DNA from: Blumeriella jaapii | Lineage: Eukaryota; Ascomycota; Leotiomycetes; Helotiales; Drepanopezizaceae | Direction of reading: 5' to 3' | NCBI GenBank assembly: GCA_009599575.1 | Contig: VWND01000010.1 | Location: 1,074,501 to 1,138,500, forward strand | DNA length: 64,000 nt | Part shown: positions 31,983-43,398 of the stretch, piece by piece | Numbering within the stretch: the stretch's first letter is position 1 | Layout: every line of letters starts with the position of its first letter | Translations under genes and position numbers: made by a program | The notes under the pieces: model-generated | Databases searched by the model: none | What the model was told of the DNA's origin: nothing | Seen by the model: the letters and a program-made list of their open reading frames with translations, nothing else

Positions 31983-34900
31983 ATGCCTGCTCGGGTTTCT
32001 GCAGCGAGGTCGACTCGCGCATCCGGCATCTCTCACAAAGCTTCTACCCAAACACTCAATTCTCGCGCCTCAACCGCTTCACGCATTTCTACTCCCTACG
32101 TCGAGATTCCCGAAGAATCTCCTGAAAACGAGTTGCGCACCCAGATCTCCTCCATCTTCCGCGACGCGCAGCGCACGACCGCCGGGCACCGCAAGCTCGT
32201 GATAAACCTGCGCAAGATCCAGGAAGCCTGTTGCTATGAGCCGACTAGCAGCCACAAGAACAAGACCGGCGCCGAGGACTTCGACGAGGAGCAGTTCACC
32301 GAGGAATTTACACGATGTGTGCTTCGCATCATGCCCGTCAAGAAGAGCGAGAACGTAGGCGAACGCGCCATTCGCTTTACTGGCTTGTTTCTGCGGCATG
32401 CGAATGAGAAGGACAACGATCTAGTCCCGGAGAGCGACGACGATGCGATGACGGAGACGCCGAGTACACGGCTCACATCGCATCTGATGAATGCGGTGTT
32501 GCCGCTGTTGATGGCGAAGGATAAATACGTGCGGTACAGGAGCACGCAACTGATTTCGCATGTGATAAACTCTCTGGACGCAATCGATGATGATCTTTTT
32601 CAACTACTGAGACACGGACTGCTGAAGAGGATCCACGATAAGGAAGCTATGGTTAGGGTGCAGGCTGTGCTTGGGCTGGGTCGGCTGGCAGGCAATGAGG
32701 TCGAGGGCGAGGCGGACGATAGTGACGACGAAGAGTCAGGATCAGGGCTGTTGGGGCGGTTGCTGGATGTGTTGCAAAATGACCCGAGTGCTGATGTGAG
32801 GAGATCACTTTTGGTCAATCTTCCGATTTTACCGAATACCCTACCATTCTTACTTGAGAGGGCCCGAGACCAGGACCCGGCTACACGTCGTGCTCTCTAC
32901 TCGAGACTTTTGCCAGCCCTTGGAGATTTCAGACATCTGTCTCTGTCCATGCGTGAAAAGTTGCTCCGGTGGGGTCTGAGAGACAGAGACGAGAACGTGA
33001 GAAAGGCAGCTGGAAAGCTCTTCCGAGAACGATGGATCGAGGACTGCGCTGGTACTGCTGAGGTTGAAGAAGACCCCGGTTCAGCTGGTGCAGAGCCTAA
33101 GCCGGCTAACTTCGAGGGCCTCCTGGAACTCCTGGAACGCATTGACGTCGTGAATTCTGGGGTTGAAAATGGGGTCGCTCTTGAAGCCATGAAGGGCTTC
33201 TGGGAAGGTCGTAAGGATTATAGGGACGAAGTTACGTTCGATGATAATTTCTGGAACACTTTGAGCGCGGAATCTGTGTTCATGGCCCGAAGCTTCAATG
33301 ACTTCTGCCGCAATGAAGGGAACGGGAAATTCGAATCTTTGATCGAGGAAAAAATGCCTGAAGTCACAAAGCTTGCCTTTTACCTGCAACGATACATCAC
33401 TGTTCTTGTTGAGGCTTTGAAGCGAGTCAATGCCCAGGAGCCAGACGAGGAGGACGATGAAGAGGACACGGTCGAGCAAGAATTCATTGTTGAACAGCTC
33501 TTACATATTGCTCAGACTCTCGATTACTCCGATGAAGTTGGACGAAGGAAAATGTTCGCCCTCTTACGCAATCCCTCTCAATCCCAGATCTGCCAGAGGA
33601 GGTCACCAAACTCACAATTGAGGTTCTTCGGAGCATCTGTGCTGGCGACGCCGCTGGAGAACGAGAATTTGTCAGCATCGTCCTCGAGGCTGTTGCCGAT
33701 GTTCACGACACCATCATCGACGAGCCAGAATCCGAGGATGCTGAAGAAAGCTTCCATTCTGCCCGATCTGAAATCTGCGGAGACAGCACACCTAGCAAGT
33801 CCGCGAAGAACCCGAAAAGACGGAGGAAGAGATTGAAGAGAAGGCCATTCGCGAGATTATGGTCAACATGAAATGTCTTCACATCGTGCAATGCATGCTC
33901 GAGAATGTCGAAGGCAACCTCCAACAAAATGTCGACCTCGTCGCTATGCTGAACAATCTTGTCGTTCCCGCTGTTCGCAGCCACGAAGCGCCCGTCCGAG
34001 AGCGTGGCCTTCTCTGCCTAGGTCTCTGCTCTCTTCTCGACAAGTCACTCGCTGAAGAAAACCTCACGCTCTTCATGCACTTCTTCAGTAAAGGGCATGC
34101 GGCGCTGCAAATTACCGCCCTCCAGATCCTAACCGACATCCTTACCCAGCATGGTGCCCACCTGCTAGACTCCAACCCGACCCTGCTCAAAGTATACCTC
34201 AAAGCATTGAAGTCGGGGAACAAGACCCCAGAAGTTCAAGCAGCAGCCACGGTTGCCGTCGCCAAACTCATGCTCGGCCGCGTTATCTCCGACGCCTCCC
34301 CTGCCATTGGCGACCTGCTCAAGACACTTGTAGTCTTGTACTTTGACCCAAGCACAGCGCATAACCAAAGCGTGCGCCAAACACTCTCCTACTTCCTGCC
34401 TGTCTACTGCTTCTCTCGCAAAGAGAACCAGGAACGCATGCAGAAAGTTTCTCTCGACGCTCTCCACAAGCTGTTTGAAGTCCAAGAAACGCTCGATGAC
34501 GACGGAGACGCTGAGACAGAGATGGTGAGTATGGGTACCATTGGCGCCCATCTGATCGACTGGACGGATCCGCGCAAGTGCTACGTGCCAGGGAGTCAAA
34601 TGACGCTGGAAGAAAGCGCGAAGAAAGCCGTAAATGGAGATGTGCATTTGGAATTTGCTAGAGATTTGCTAGAGCGGTTGGGAAGCGGAATCAGTCGTAA
34701 GTTAAAGTTCTTTTTCACTTTCCCCATTCCTAGTTTTTCGTAAAACCTTGCTCACACAATCCCACAGGTGAGGAAAAGAAGTCCATCGCCCCCCTCCTCG
34801 CCAAACTCCACATCTCGCCCGCCTCGACCCCTCACCTCCTGCGCACCCTCTACGTCGATGTCTCGGCCGCCATCGACGAGAAACTCATCGCGGACGCTAC

Positions 34901-35324
34901 GGGCCGCAATGCCCTCTTCAAGATCCACGTCTCGCTCGGCAAGATCGCCAACACACTCAAGGAAAATGACGACGAGTCGCTACAGGCGCAGCTGACGCTG
35001 AACTTCAAGGGTAGCATTGGTAGCAACGCGACCACGAGTCGTAAGAGCGGCGTCTTTGTCGGCGAGGACACGGACAAGACGGCGCTGAGCATTGCTGGGT
35101 CGCCCCCGGCTGACGAGGTGGAGGAGCCGACTAAGGTTGAAGAGGAGTTAACTAAAGTGGAGGAGGAAGAAGAAGGGAATGAGGAGGAAAAGGAAGAGGA
35201 AGAGGGGGAGAGTACGGTTGTGGGATCGTCTGTTAAGAATAGGAGGGTCAAGACGAGAGACTCGTTGGTTAGCGAGTTGTTGTCTGATGACGGGGATGAG
35301 GACGTGGATATGGGCGGTGTTTGA
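31983..35324 (+). CDS. Condensin complex subunit 3 (CAP-G/Ycg1), with two frame breaks
   Basis: HEAT-repeat subunit that, with the Brn1-type kleisin, binds DNA in condensin and compacts mitotic chromosomes. From ATG 31983 the text is typical: FRDAQRTTAGHRKLVINLRK, FTRCVLRIMPVKKSENVGER, SRLLPALGDFRHLSLSMREK. At about 33570 the reading must move by one base, so that LLR continues as SLSIPDLPEEVTKLTIEVLR. At about 33797 it must move again, into EEPEKTEEEIEEKAIREIMV. Neither break has splice signals. The frame then runs to a 71-nt intron (34697-34767) and an acidic C-terminus ending DGDEDVDMGGV. Adding one base at each break gives a 1090-residue protein of normal family length. Both breaks look like one-base deletions in the assembly or real mutations. 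A GAC/GTC microsatellite lies just upstream (31887-31911). Confidence 0.9.
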
Positions 35325-36841
35325 TCGTTCCTACTATTTCACGAGTGAACGATGTTATGAGCTGGAGGGAGGAGGGAGGAGGCAAGAGCGGAATCTGGCG
35401 TTTGTTAATAGGATCGAATTCAGCTTGCGTGCATGTTTAACGAACTTCCAAAGAAGAAGCGGATCATTCACTCCTCGCTTGCCCTTTCTACCTCTACTGG
35501 TGATCTTAACTAGGGATTCGGTTGGCGGGCTGGGGCTAGGAGTTTTGGGTAGACATGTTTTGTATCCAGAGCAAGATGTGGTTGTATTATCTTTACATGG
35601 ATGTCCACCACATAGGTGCGGAGCGCTTCCGAAAAAAGTCTCTCGAGTTCGACGGCAGCGCTTTGGTGGCGCCTTATGTGGAGGGACCGTCACTTGACGA
35701 GAGATCATAGAGCGCTTTCAAGGAGCCTTCAAATTCGAGAAACTGAGCTCCGAGGATTTTGTTGCATGTTGTGTAAAGGTGCTATCGATATACAAGCTGC
35801 CCACTCAAGGTAGTACCGTACGGAAATGCATTCACAGAGCGCTCCCGGGAGGAACTGTCGAGAATTCACAGAACCTGCACTTCAACTTGGGGGGTTATTT
35901 CGGATTTCCCATGCGATTGTGATATAAGTTGATAGCACCCTTATTTGACAGGCAGCAAAACTCTTGGTATTCGGGTTCTTGGATTTAACAGCTCCTTAGG
36001 GGCGCTACGTGAGTGCTATGAGATGTGCTATGTGACGAGCCCGAGCATGCATCATATCAAAGCCGAATTATCACCGGGATGTTTTCTAGGAGAAAATAAG
36101 AAAGGGTTGATAGACAGATGTATATGGTTTTCAGAGCTTTTTACATTTTCACTCAAGGATTTCGGATACATCATGCTGTTTTGTTGCTTACTAAGATGTA
36201 AGATAGAGCCCGTTGCTGCCAAGTCTAGCTCAGAGAAGCGAGAAATGCAACATCCTTGTGGCTTTTGGGATCTACCTGAATGACTAAGTAGTACATCTCA
36301 CCACCCCTCGAGTATAATCAAAACCTAGAAAAGAACAAGGACGTCTCTCATACCTATCGGGACGAGTATGTATAAGAAACTGTAAGTTGTTATTGATCGT
36401 CTATAAATTTTTGGTTCCAACTCGTAAGCGAGACTTTTATAAGCGAGACTAGATCTGATTAGATCTGCGAAATAACAAACATTTACAATACTTGACACTC
36501 TTACACTTTCTCCCTCTCTCTTTCAATGAAGTGGAAGGGTTCTAACTACGCAGTATGGTGTTTGAATGACCTTTAAGAGATGAATTTTATCAAGTATAAT
36601 ATCCTACACAAGGCCTCTGAACAAGGCCTCTGACACAAGAAGCATCCTGTTCCACCAAGCTCTACCAATTCATGGCTTCAACCAATTTGACACTTCGAAA
36701 GCAACATGAGATTCGAACAACCCGAACACCCTAGCGCGTTTTGGGGGTGTCAGGTGCTACTTAAAACCCCCTCTGTGTGAGTTTTTCCCACCACTACCTC
36801 TACCTGGTTCCAGATCGGAACAGCCATCAACTCAAGTCAAA
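35325..36841. other. No gene seen; short direct repeat
   Basis: About 1.5 kb between the condensin gene and the exonuclease-like gene. A 112-codon frame at 35945-36283 shows no domain. 'aaggcctctga' occurs twice in tandem near 36609-36632. Confidence 0.45.
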
Positions 36842-37621
36842 ATGGCCCGCCAGCCCGCTCAAATACCCACAGTGATCAACAAAACTCGCGATCTAAAAGC
36901 CTTTCTGCGCTCAGTCCAAACCTCGAGATTTTTCTACGTCGCTCTTCAAGGCCAAAAGCTCGGTCAGCACGGAACTCTCGCCAGCATCACGATTCTCGCT
37001 CCCCCGTTCAAGGATGCTCATCTCATCGACATCATCGCCTTAGGTTCTCGCGCCTTCAGGACCAACTACTTCGGAGGCTATACCCTCAAAATGCTCCTCG
37101 AAATATCCGTGATCAGGAAGTGTTTCTGGGACATGCGCAACGGCGCCGAGGCCCTCTATGCCCTCTTCAACATCAAACTCCTCGGCGTGATGGATCTACA
37201 ATTCCTGGAGAACGCATGCTGCAGAGGCAATAATACGCTGCTCAAGACTCTGAACCGAGCCGTCGAGGGGGGTCTCAAACTCGAGGGCGTGGAACTACAA
37301 AACTGGCTGGCGACCAACGCGCTAGGAAAGGCTCAGGCGGATAAGGATTTCTACACGGCGAGGCCAATTGCTAAGAATACGGTCCAGTCCTGTCTCAATG
37401 ATGTCAAGTATCTGCCGATTCTGCATCAGAACTACCTGGAATCGCTCAGTCCGCTGTGGTTGAGTCATGCGATGCGTGCGGGCGCTAAGCGTCTCGATCT
37501 GGCAAAATGGGGTCTGAACGAGCCTGACAATTCTGTTAAGAAGATGTGGGGTCCTTGGCCGATTCATAAGGAAAAGGAGTTCCGACTTGTAGGACCTGGT
37601 TTGGCGACCATTCCAGAGTAA
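36842..37621 (+). CDS. 3'-5' exonuclease (RNase D-like) fold, catalytic residues missing
   Basis: An intronless frame of 259 residues from ATG 36842. It resembles the fungal RNase D/EXD1-like family: FFYVALQGQKLGQHGTLASI, then IIALGSRAF, LLEISVIRKCFWDMRNGAEAL, FNIKLLGVMDLQFLENACC and a C-terminal YLPILHQNYLESL. In active members the first motif contains D-x-E (as in VDLEG); here the positions are Ala34 and Gln36. The RNDxxAL-type second motif reads RNGAEAL, with Gly at residue 101. DLQ is kept at 118-120. The fold is probably intact and used for binding rather than cleavage. It is convergent with the BTB gene downstream. Confidence 0.72.
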   Translation: MARQPAQIPTVINKTRDLKAFLRSVQTSRFFYVALQGQKLGQHGTLASITILAPPFKDAHLIDIIALGSRAFRTNYFGGYTLKMLLEISVIRKCFWDMRNGAEALYALFNIKLLGVMDLQFLENACCRGNNTLLKTLNRAVEGGLKLEGVELQNWLATNALGKAQADKDFYTARPIAKNTVQSCLNDVKYLPILHQNYLESLSPLWLSHAMRAGAKRLDLAKWGLNEPDNSVKKMWGPWPIHKEKEFRLVGPGLATIPE

Positions 37622-37932
37622 CTCATGAAGCTTCGGAGTGCCTCTTTTCCAGAGAAGTCGATGATGAGATATCACAGTTCTTTTGAGTGGGCCGATGTCC
37701 GGAAAGGGGTATGGTAGGACGCTCAGGAAACCTGTATCTCACCTAGGTAGTCACAAAATGGGAAACGCGTCAGAAGTGCTCTCGGGTTCGTTGTCCATGA
37801 TGATTTCGTTGCTAGTTTCACTCTGAGGCTCTAGCTAGTGATACAAGGAGTAGGATGAGTTATTACCAAAGATCACTTGTTTTCATATTTGTGCCATTCT
37901 TTCAGCTTTTCCACTAAAAAGAAACCGGAATT

Positions 37933-38736
37933 TCATTCGTAGATGAGAGGATCTCTACATAACACCTTATTCAGAACTTCCAAGCACAACTCGCCCCGAG
38001 AGCTCAAGAGCTCCACGAACTCTCCCCGATCAAGAGCGGTACGAATGTTATCACTGGCAATTCCAACCACTATATCTTTGAGAAGCCTATCCGATGCCAC
38101 GATGTTATCCCACAGCAGTTGTGCTGCCTCTGAGAATTCCACAGAGTTCCAGAATTCTATTGCGACATCCAGGAATTTCTGAGCCGCAAGGGCTTTGAGT
38201 CCAGGAATATCGTACTTGTCCGCAGCGATGTAGACCTTGACGTTGAAAACCATGGCAGGGCTACTATCTGGTGGCTCAGGAAATGGTTCTATATCAAATA
38301 GCTCCGTGGAAGCCTTTGTGTCATGAAGCATATCTAATTTCATTCCCGAGCGAATGTTTGATACCCCTGCTGTGTCATCGTAGTCGTCTGTGTACAGATA
38401 TCGGATCATGGCAGCGACAACAAGGAGTTCATCATCTGGTAGGTCGATTTCTCTCAAGATGGCCTCCTAATCTCGTGTCAGCAGCCCGAAAGAATCTTTA
38501 CCAGGGCAGGCACGAGGAGGTACTTTGAACTGTCCATCGATCATTGCTGCAAAAACCTTCGAACGTGTGCACACGACGCAGCAGTGGAGCCTGAGCACCG
38601 CCCCATCGCACCGAATCGTGAGATCGGCATATTTCTGTGAGTCGAAAAGCCTGCTATCGAGTTAGTTTGACAGAGTCTTGGGTTCGAGAAGCTGGAAGCG
38701 TCAATACCTTCGGATTGCAGAGGCGACGTCTGCCAT
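37933..38736 (-). CDS. BTB/POZ-domain protein
   Basis: Three exons, 38736-38708, 38650-38524 and 38466-37933, give 229 residues in phase. The BTB domain occupies residues 10-130: RLFDSQKYADLTIRCDGAVL, LHCCVVCTRSKVFAAMIDGQ and the strand-turn-helix IDLPDDELLVVAAMIRYLYT. A back-like helical segment follows (VKVYIAADKYDIPGLKALAA). Fungal BTB proteins of this stand-alone kind are numerous; some are Cullin-3 adaptors, but no MATH or kelch partner domain is present here. A decayed relative lies at 26660-27470. Both introns have standard ends (GTATTG..GCAG and GTACCT..TTAG). Confidence 0.88.
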
Positions 38737-40320
38737 GGCTGCTGAGCGTCAATCTTTCAGGTAGGTATTAGAAGGTTTGAGTGGGAGAGGACCAACGCTT
38801 TTGTAAGAGTGCTCGTGGAGGGTCGATGGAAGGAAGCGTTCGTAACCTTGCGAAATAGCAAACGGAATTTCGCCAATCATCATAAGGGCGTACGGAAAGC
38901 GACACCACTACTCGCTAGCACGGATCAGAACAAAGAGTCGCTGCAAGAAGCAATGCAAGGACTTTCCAAGATTACATGTCTCGATCTTAGCATCCTGGCA
39001 CCTTGAAATAGAGTAGGGGATGTCATTTGTAGAACCGTGGCCCAGCAAGATCAGACGAGCTTACAGAACGGCACACGGGGTCTTCTTCGGTTTCGATGGC
39101 TCCATCATAACATGAGGAGAGGCCAGGTCTTGGAACTTTGCTACAAAGTACCCACCCGACAGTTTATTTGATACCAGACGTTCGCCTGGACAATCGTTAG
39201 AAACACTGTCAGGCGAGTGCTCCTTGCAGGAAATTTTTTGCGGGCCGGTGAGCTGTGCGAGTATCCGCAACACAATTTACGATTTCTTGTGCAACTGTAG
39301 TCGTGTTTATAGTTATACATGTGAAGCTAGAAGTGTCGCTGTAATCTCTGCAACGAGTAACTGTACCTAGGTTCACAAAATCTATCCCTGGGTTTGCGAA
39401 GAGCTATATATTTTAGCGCAGCGGCGGACCGGAAGTAAACAAAACATACATGTAGCTATCGAACTATTACGTCTTCAATACAATTCAAAAGAAGCCAGTC
39501 CTTATCTGAAAGACACCGCTTTGCAGAGCTCGCGGGGCGCGGGTTTTTCAGGCGCAAGAGCGGAAGGGGGTCGTGAGCATGCAGGATAGCAAGAAAGGAT
39601 GCAGATATAGGAGGTCTTACATGGAAAGTATGAACAGAGAAGTCAGGCAGAACAAATCACTAACAGATCTCTACTCGCCCCTCTTCCCAACGGAGTGCTC
39701 TCTTCAACGGGATTGCGGCTCTCCTCGACCAGATGTGTCGGGCACTATCGTCATCAAATTCTTTGCCCGACATCTGCTGACTCAGCTCGGCAACGGCGGC
39801 TGGTGCATCGTGGTTTTTATATTTAAAGCTATAGTTATACTCTGTACTAGTATATGATCAATCACCGTGCTAGAGCAAGGGCAAGCGAAAGAGATCTGGC
39901 GCATCGGCGTTCTAAATGTGCGGTATTTGGATAATAAGGCAGAAGATTGGATAATCGAATTTCTTATTGATATAAAGCTTCATTTTTTTTGTAGCCCCTT
40001 TGCGGATCACGGACATACAATGCAAACTTTCATGTTATTAGCGTTTAGAGGATTCATTTACGGATGAATTGTTGTTGGTGTCATTGTAGATTATAGCAAT
40101 TGCGGCGCTGCGTGGTCGTTCGCTAAAACGCCATACTAGCTGTCATGATAGAACGAGGCGCAAAAGGATTCTAGATTTTCAACGTCCCAGTCTTAAAAAT
40201 AAATCTCAAAACGATTTCAATTGGAACGCCATACTCTCTCTATAAGTACAGCCGTAATAGGCTACTTTCTAGAGGAAAAGATCAAGAAACCCGGATCCTG
40301 CGTACTCGTATCCAGGCTTC
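38737..40320. other. Gene-poor, partly AT-rich stretch
   Basis: About 1.6 kb without a recognisable gene. From about 39830 onward the sequence becomes AT-rich. The frames at 39573 and 39867 (94 and 66 codons) have no known motif and may be transposon debris. Confidence 0.4.
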
Positions 40321-40322
40321 TA

Positions 40323-40916
40323 CAGTACGTGGACACATGAAGTTGCGCGTGTCTTCCGGACAGTAACTTATTACAACCGCCATATATCTCGACGTTTTTA
40401 ACAAATTCTTTTTGACGATTTTTTACGACGATAGCATTTAAATGCAAAATAATACTTCAAGTTATAAAGCGCGTATTATTAAGCTATGGTTTCGTAATAT
40501 AAGTATGAAATTAGGGCTTTATTCGCCGGATTTTAACCCGATCAGAAACTTATATAAATTATCTTAAACAAAAATAATTAAGCTTAAATCAAAGCTAATA
40601 GTTATGAAAAACAATAGTATAATATAACGATTTTTAATAAAAACTGTATAAAAAGCGTGAAAGCTTCCGAAAGATCAGTTGTTAAAAAAACTAGCGAAAG
40701 GGATACAAAAGAGGATAAACGCTGTTTAGGCTGCAAATGGATAGTATACTAAATACTGGTTAAAATAGAATATTCTTTCAATTTTCAGCTTTAATTCAAG
40801 CTATTTGTATTTAAAATCGACTGATTAATGGTGGAGTTATGAAGTTGTAAAAGTAGAAGAATTTTGTTAGGGTAACGACTATTTACTAACGCGCAACTTC
40901 ATGTGTCCACCCACTG
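40323..40916 (+). mobile_element. Degenerate Tc1/mariner-type element with intact inverted repeats
   Basis: The ends are a 28-base inverted repeat: cagtacgtggacacatgaag at 40323 and the reverse complement of the right end (40889-40916), cagtgggtggacacatgaag. They are identical except for two bases and share a further 'ttgcgcgt'. The element is flanked by TA on both sides (40321-40322 and 40917-40918), the target duplication of this superfamily. Inside, the plus strand reads MQNNTSSYKARIIKLW and then KLGLYSPDFNPIRNLYKLS, the decayed last part of a DDE transposase whose usual forms are QDNA and YSPDLNPIENLW. The catalytic Asp of QDNA has become Asn, a G-to-A change. At 594 bases the copy has lost most of its transposase. 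Confidence 0.88.
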
Positions 40917-40918
40917 TA

Positions 40919-41619
40919 ACAAGCCAAACTAAATCAATACTGCTGCTTTATGAAACATACTTACGTCAGAGAAAATCAATGTCTATGCTTCTCTGAGATG
41001 CAATTGCTCGCACCGAACGTATACGCAGAGCTCAAACTTGAGAGTACGACAGTGAGAATTTGCCACATCATCCTGTAGCACTTGACGGTTTCGATCAGCC
41101 GAGAATTCTTCTTCTGGCGTATACAATTATGAAGCTTTGATCGGGGAAAACTGATGTTAATGTGTAGATATTGAAACTAGTGTTTGACTGATTTCTAGCA
41201 ATCTGGAGCGCTTGCTATGTGTTTGTCGACTTTTTGATCAACGTGCTATATCCAGGTTGTCTGAGCAATCAGGTTTGTCTAGCTCATCTTGTAGCATCTA
41301 AAGCTTGGATTCCACTTTCAAACTTGATAGTACCCACGCGTGCCCACGCTGAGAAGTTTGCCCGAGTAGGTAGCATTTCCCTGGGCGAAAGGTAGATGAG
41401 TATAAAGACCATGCCTCACTCCCGATTTGAACAAACCTCCAACTCTCCATAGCTTGTGACACCAAAACAGGTATTCGAAGTCATGACGACATGCCCCAAC
41501 TGCTACTTTAGTAAAGTGTCATTTGAAGGGAAACGTTTAACACAACTCTAACTGCTCGAAGAAGAGGGTTCCCAGCAAGCCATACCACTCGAACTGAAGA
41601 AACAAGAAGATAATGCCCT
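40919..41619. other. No gene seen
   Basis: About 700 bases between the Tc1-type relic and the stop codon of the next gene. No frame of interest was found on either strand. Confidence 0.4.
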
Positions 41620-43026
41620 TCACTTCGAGCGGACGACGCGCTTTCCTTTCACATCGACCTTCGCCGACTTCAGCAGATCTCTTAGACTGCCCTCGGCATG
41701 AGAGTGACTTTTATTCTTGCCTTGTAGAACATTATTCAACGGGGAAGAACCGCTACTCCACTGCAACCAAGATCCAAGGCTTCCAAGGATCGATGGTTTC
41801 CCTTCAGCTTCAGGCTTTAAAGTTGAAGCGATGGACTCAATTCGAGTCAAGGAGGGATTTAGAGACGGCACTTGTTGGACAACTGGAGATACATACTGCC
41901 CTCGCCCAAAGACCGGTGTTCTTTCAGGATCGGTCGTAGTCGACGTTTGAGGCCGAGAGGGCTCGCTAATCAGAGGTATCGGCGACATGAGGTGAGTAGC
42001 GGGATCCTGTCTAGAACCTTGGGCATTGTCAATAACCATCGAGGCGAATGATGCAGATTTAGATCGAGCATGCTTGGAAGGCTGGGTCAGGGCTGGCCCA
42101 GCTTCGATCGCATTTCTCATCGACTTGTCTTCTGTAGTGGGTTGCAGGCCCGGCTCAGCCGCTCTTCCACGAATTTCCCCGGCTATTACTGCAGCGGGCT
42201 TTTTTCTTGATTTGTCCTCGTCCGAAGACCTGGAAGACGACATGATGGTCTCGAGTGTTCCGTGTGTCATGGATTTTGGCCGCCGACCACCCCGTCTGCC
42301 AGTGTGTCGGGGTTGCTCATCTTCTGAGGCGATAGCTTGCAACGTAGGACCACCCGCAACGGTATTGGGACCTGATCCAACGCCAATGGTTTGTAGCACA
42401 GGATCTCCGCGCCCATGGGGCGGCATGTGTACTTCGTACTGGTTGCTAAGACTGTACCTGCTCCTAGCACATATCTCGGCAATCCGTTCCAAATCCTCGG
42501 CGACGCCAGGCTTTATCTCGTCCATGATCCCTTTGAAGGTAAATGCCTCTACAGGGGGCATTTTCAGCTCCATCTTTCCCGAGCCCGTTGCGGAAAGCCG
42601 GCTCGCTCTGCTGACCGTAACGAGATCCCGTTGCTTCGAACGAGGCCGAGCAGCACCGGAGTATGTCCGCACGACCACGGGCTGGCTGAAGGTGCTATTA
42701 CGCGCCCCTACCGATTTGGCATATTGATGGCGAGATGATGTTGCGCCGTTCAATTGCCTTAACGCGGAGATTCGATGCGCTACCGTCGCCTCGTCCAAGA
42801 AGTGTTCGCCGTGGGCAGCTTCCTCAGACTCGACAAGGCTCGCCCTCGACGCATTCGCACTCCAGAGATTCGGAGGGAGGAAGTGAAGAGGGAGAGAGCG
42901 TCGTCTGGAGGAGTCTGGATCGGATTGAGCGCTCTTTGAATTGGGTTGGGTCCCTTGCAGAGAGGGGGGATTGAGTGCTGGCAAGGCCCCAGTCGTCGAG
43001 GCATTGGCGAGGGTACCGGCGGCCAT
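41620..43026 (-). CDS. Fungal hypothetical protein, Ser/Arg-rich
   Basis: An intronless frame of 468 residues from ATG 43026. Most of the chain is disordered and rich in Ser, Arg and Pro (SSRRRSLPLHFLPPNLW at the start, RRGGRRPKSMTHGTLETI in the middle). One segment of about 45 residues looks ordered: FTFKGIMDEIKPGVAEDLER followed by IAEICARSRYSLSNQYEVHM, and is probably the conserved core. The C-terminal end (LGSLGSWLQWSSG, then EGSLRDLLKSAKVDVKGKR) is basic. Third-position codon use is that of a real gene. I do not recognise a named family. The gene is divergent from the next one, with 372 bases between starts. Confidence 0.68.
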   Translation of the reverse strand: MAAGTLANASTTGALPALNPPSLQGTQPNSKSAQSDPDSSRRRSLPLHFLPPNLWSANASRASLVESEEAAHGEHFLDEATVAHRISALRQLNGATSSRHQYAKSVGARNSTFSQPVVVRTYSGAARPRSKQRDLVTVSRASRLSATGSGKMELKMPPVEAFTFKGIMDEIKPGVAEDLERIAEICARSRYSLSNQYEVHMPPHGRGDPVLQTIGVGSGPNTVAGGPTLQAIASEDEQPRHTGRRGGRRPKSMTHGTLETIMSSSRSSDEDKSRKKPAAVIAGEIRGRAAEPGLQPTTEDKSMRNAIEAGPALTQPSKHARSKSASFASMVIDNAQGSRQDPATHLMSPIPLISEPSRPQTSTTTDPERTPVFGRGQYVSPVVQQVPSLNPSLTRIESIASTLKPEAEGKPSILGSLGSWLQWSSGSSPLNNVLQGKNKSHSHAEGSLRDLLKSAKVDVKGKRVVRSK

Positions 43027-43398
43027 TTTGTGGACCTCAAACCAGACGCAAAGACATGATTTAGGATGTTGTCAAAGCAATTGCTGGAGTACACTGGAGT
43101 ACGGGCAGTGGGGTGATGTTTCGCTGTCAAGCCAAAACTGGTGATAATGGGACAATTGGAAACCCATGCATGCGGGGTGAAGTGTTCGTGCGCTTGTTGG
43201 ACGTTGCCATCCCCGGATTAATAAACGCGTCTTGGCGCTCACGGGCGGCGGAAATCCGCTCCGCGCGCTAAGCTTATCTTGACAACACCTTGACCTTCAC
43301 CCCTCCCTCCCCTCACAACTGGTATCAGCCCTTCAGCATCAATCGAGCTATTTGCTTTACAACAATTCAAACTCAATCGATGACGAACCTTCTGAGAC

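Noticed and set aside
35945..36283. 112-codon plus-strand frame
   Set aside because: No domain, no coding-like codon bias, no splice partner; left as intergenic.
36640..36760. Minus-strand tRNA-like piece ('aattggtagagc' and 'gttcgaatc')
   Set aside because: The two motifs are in the wrong order and spacing for a cloverleaf, and no anticodon arm forms.
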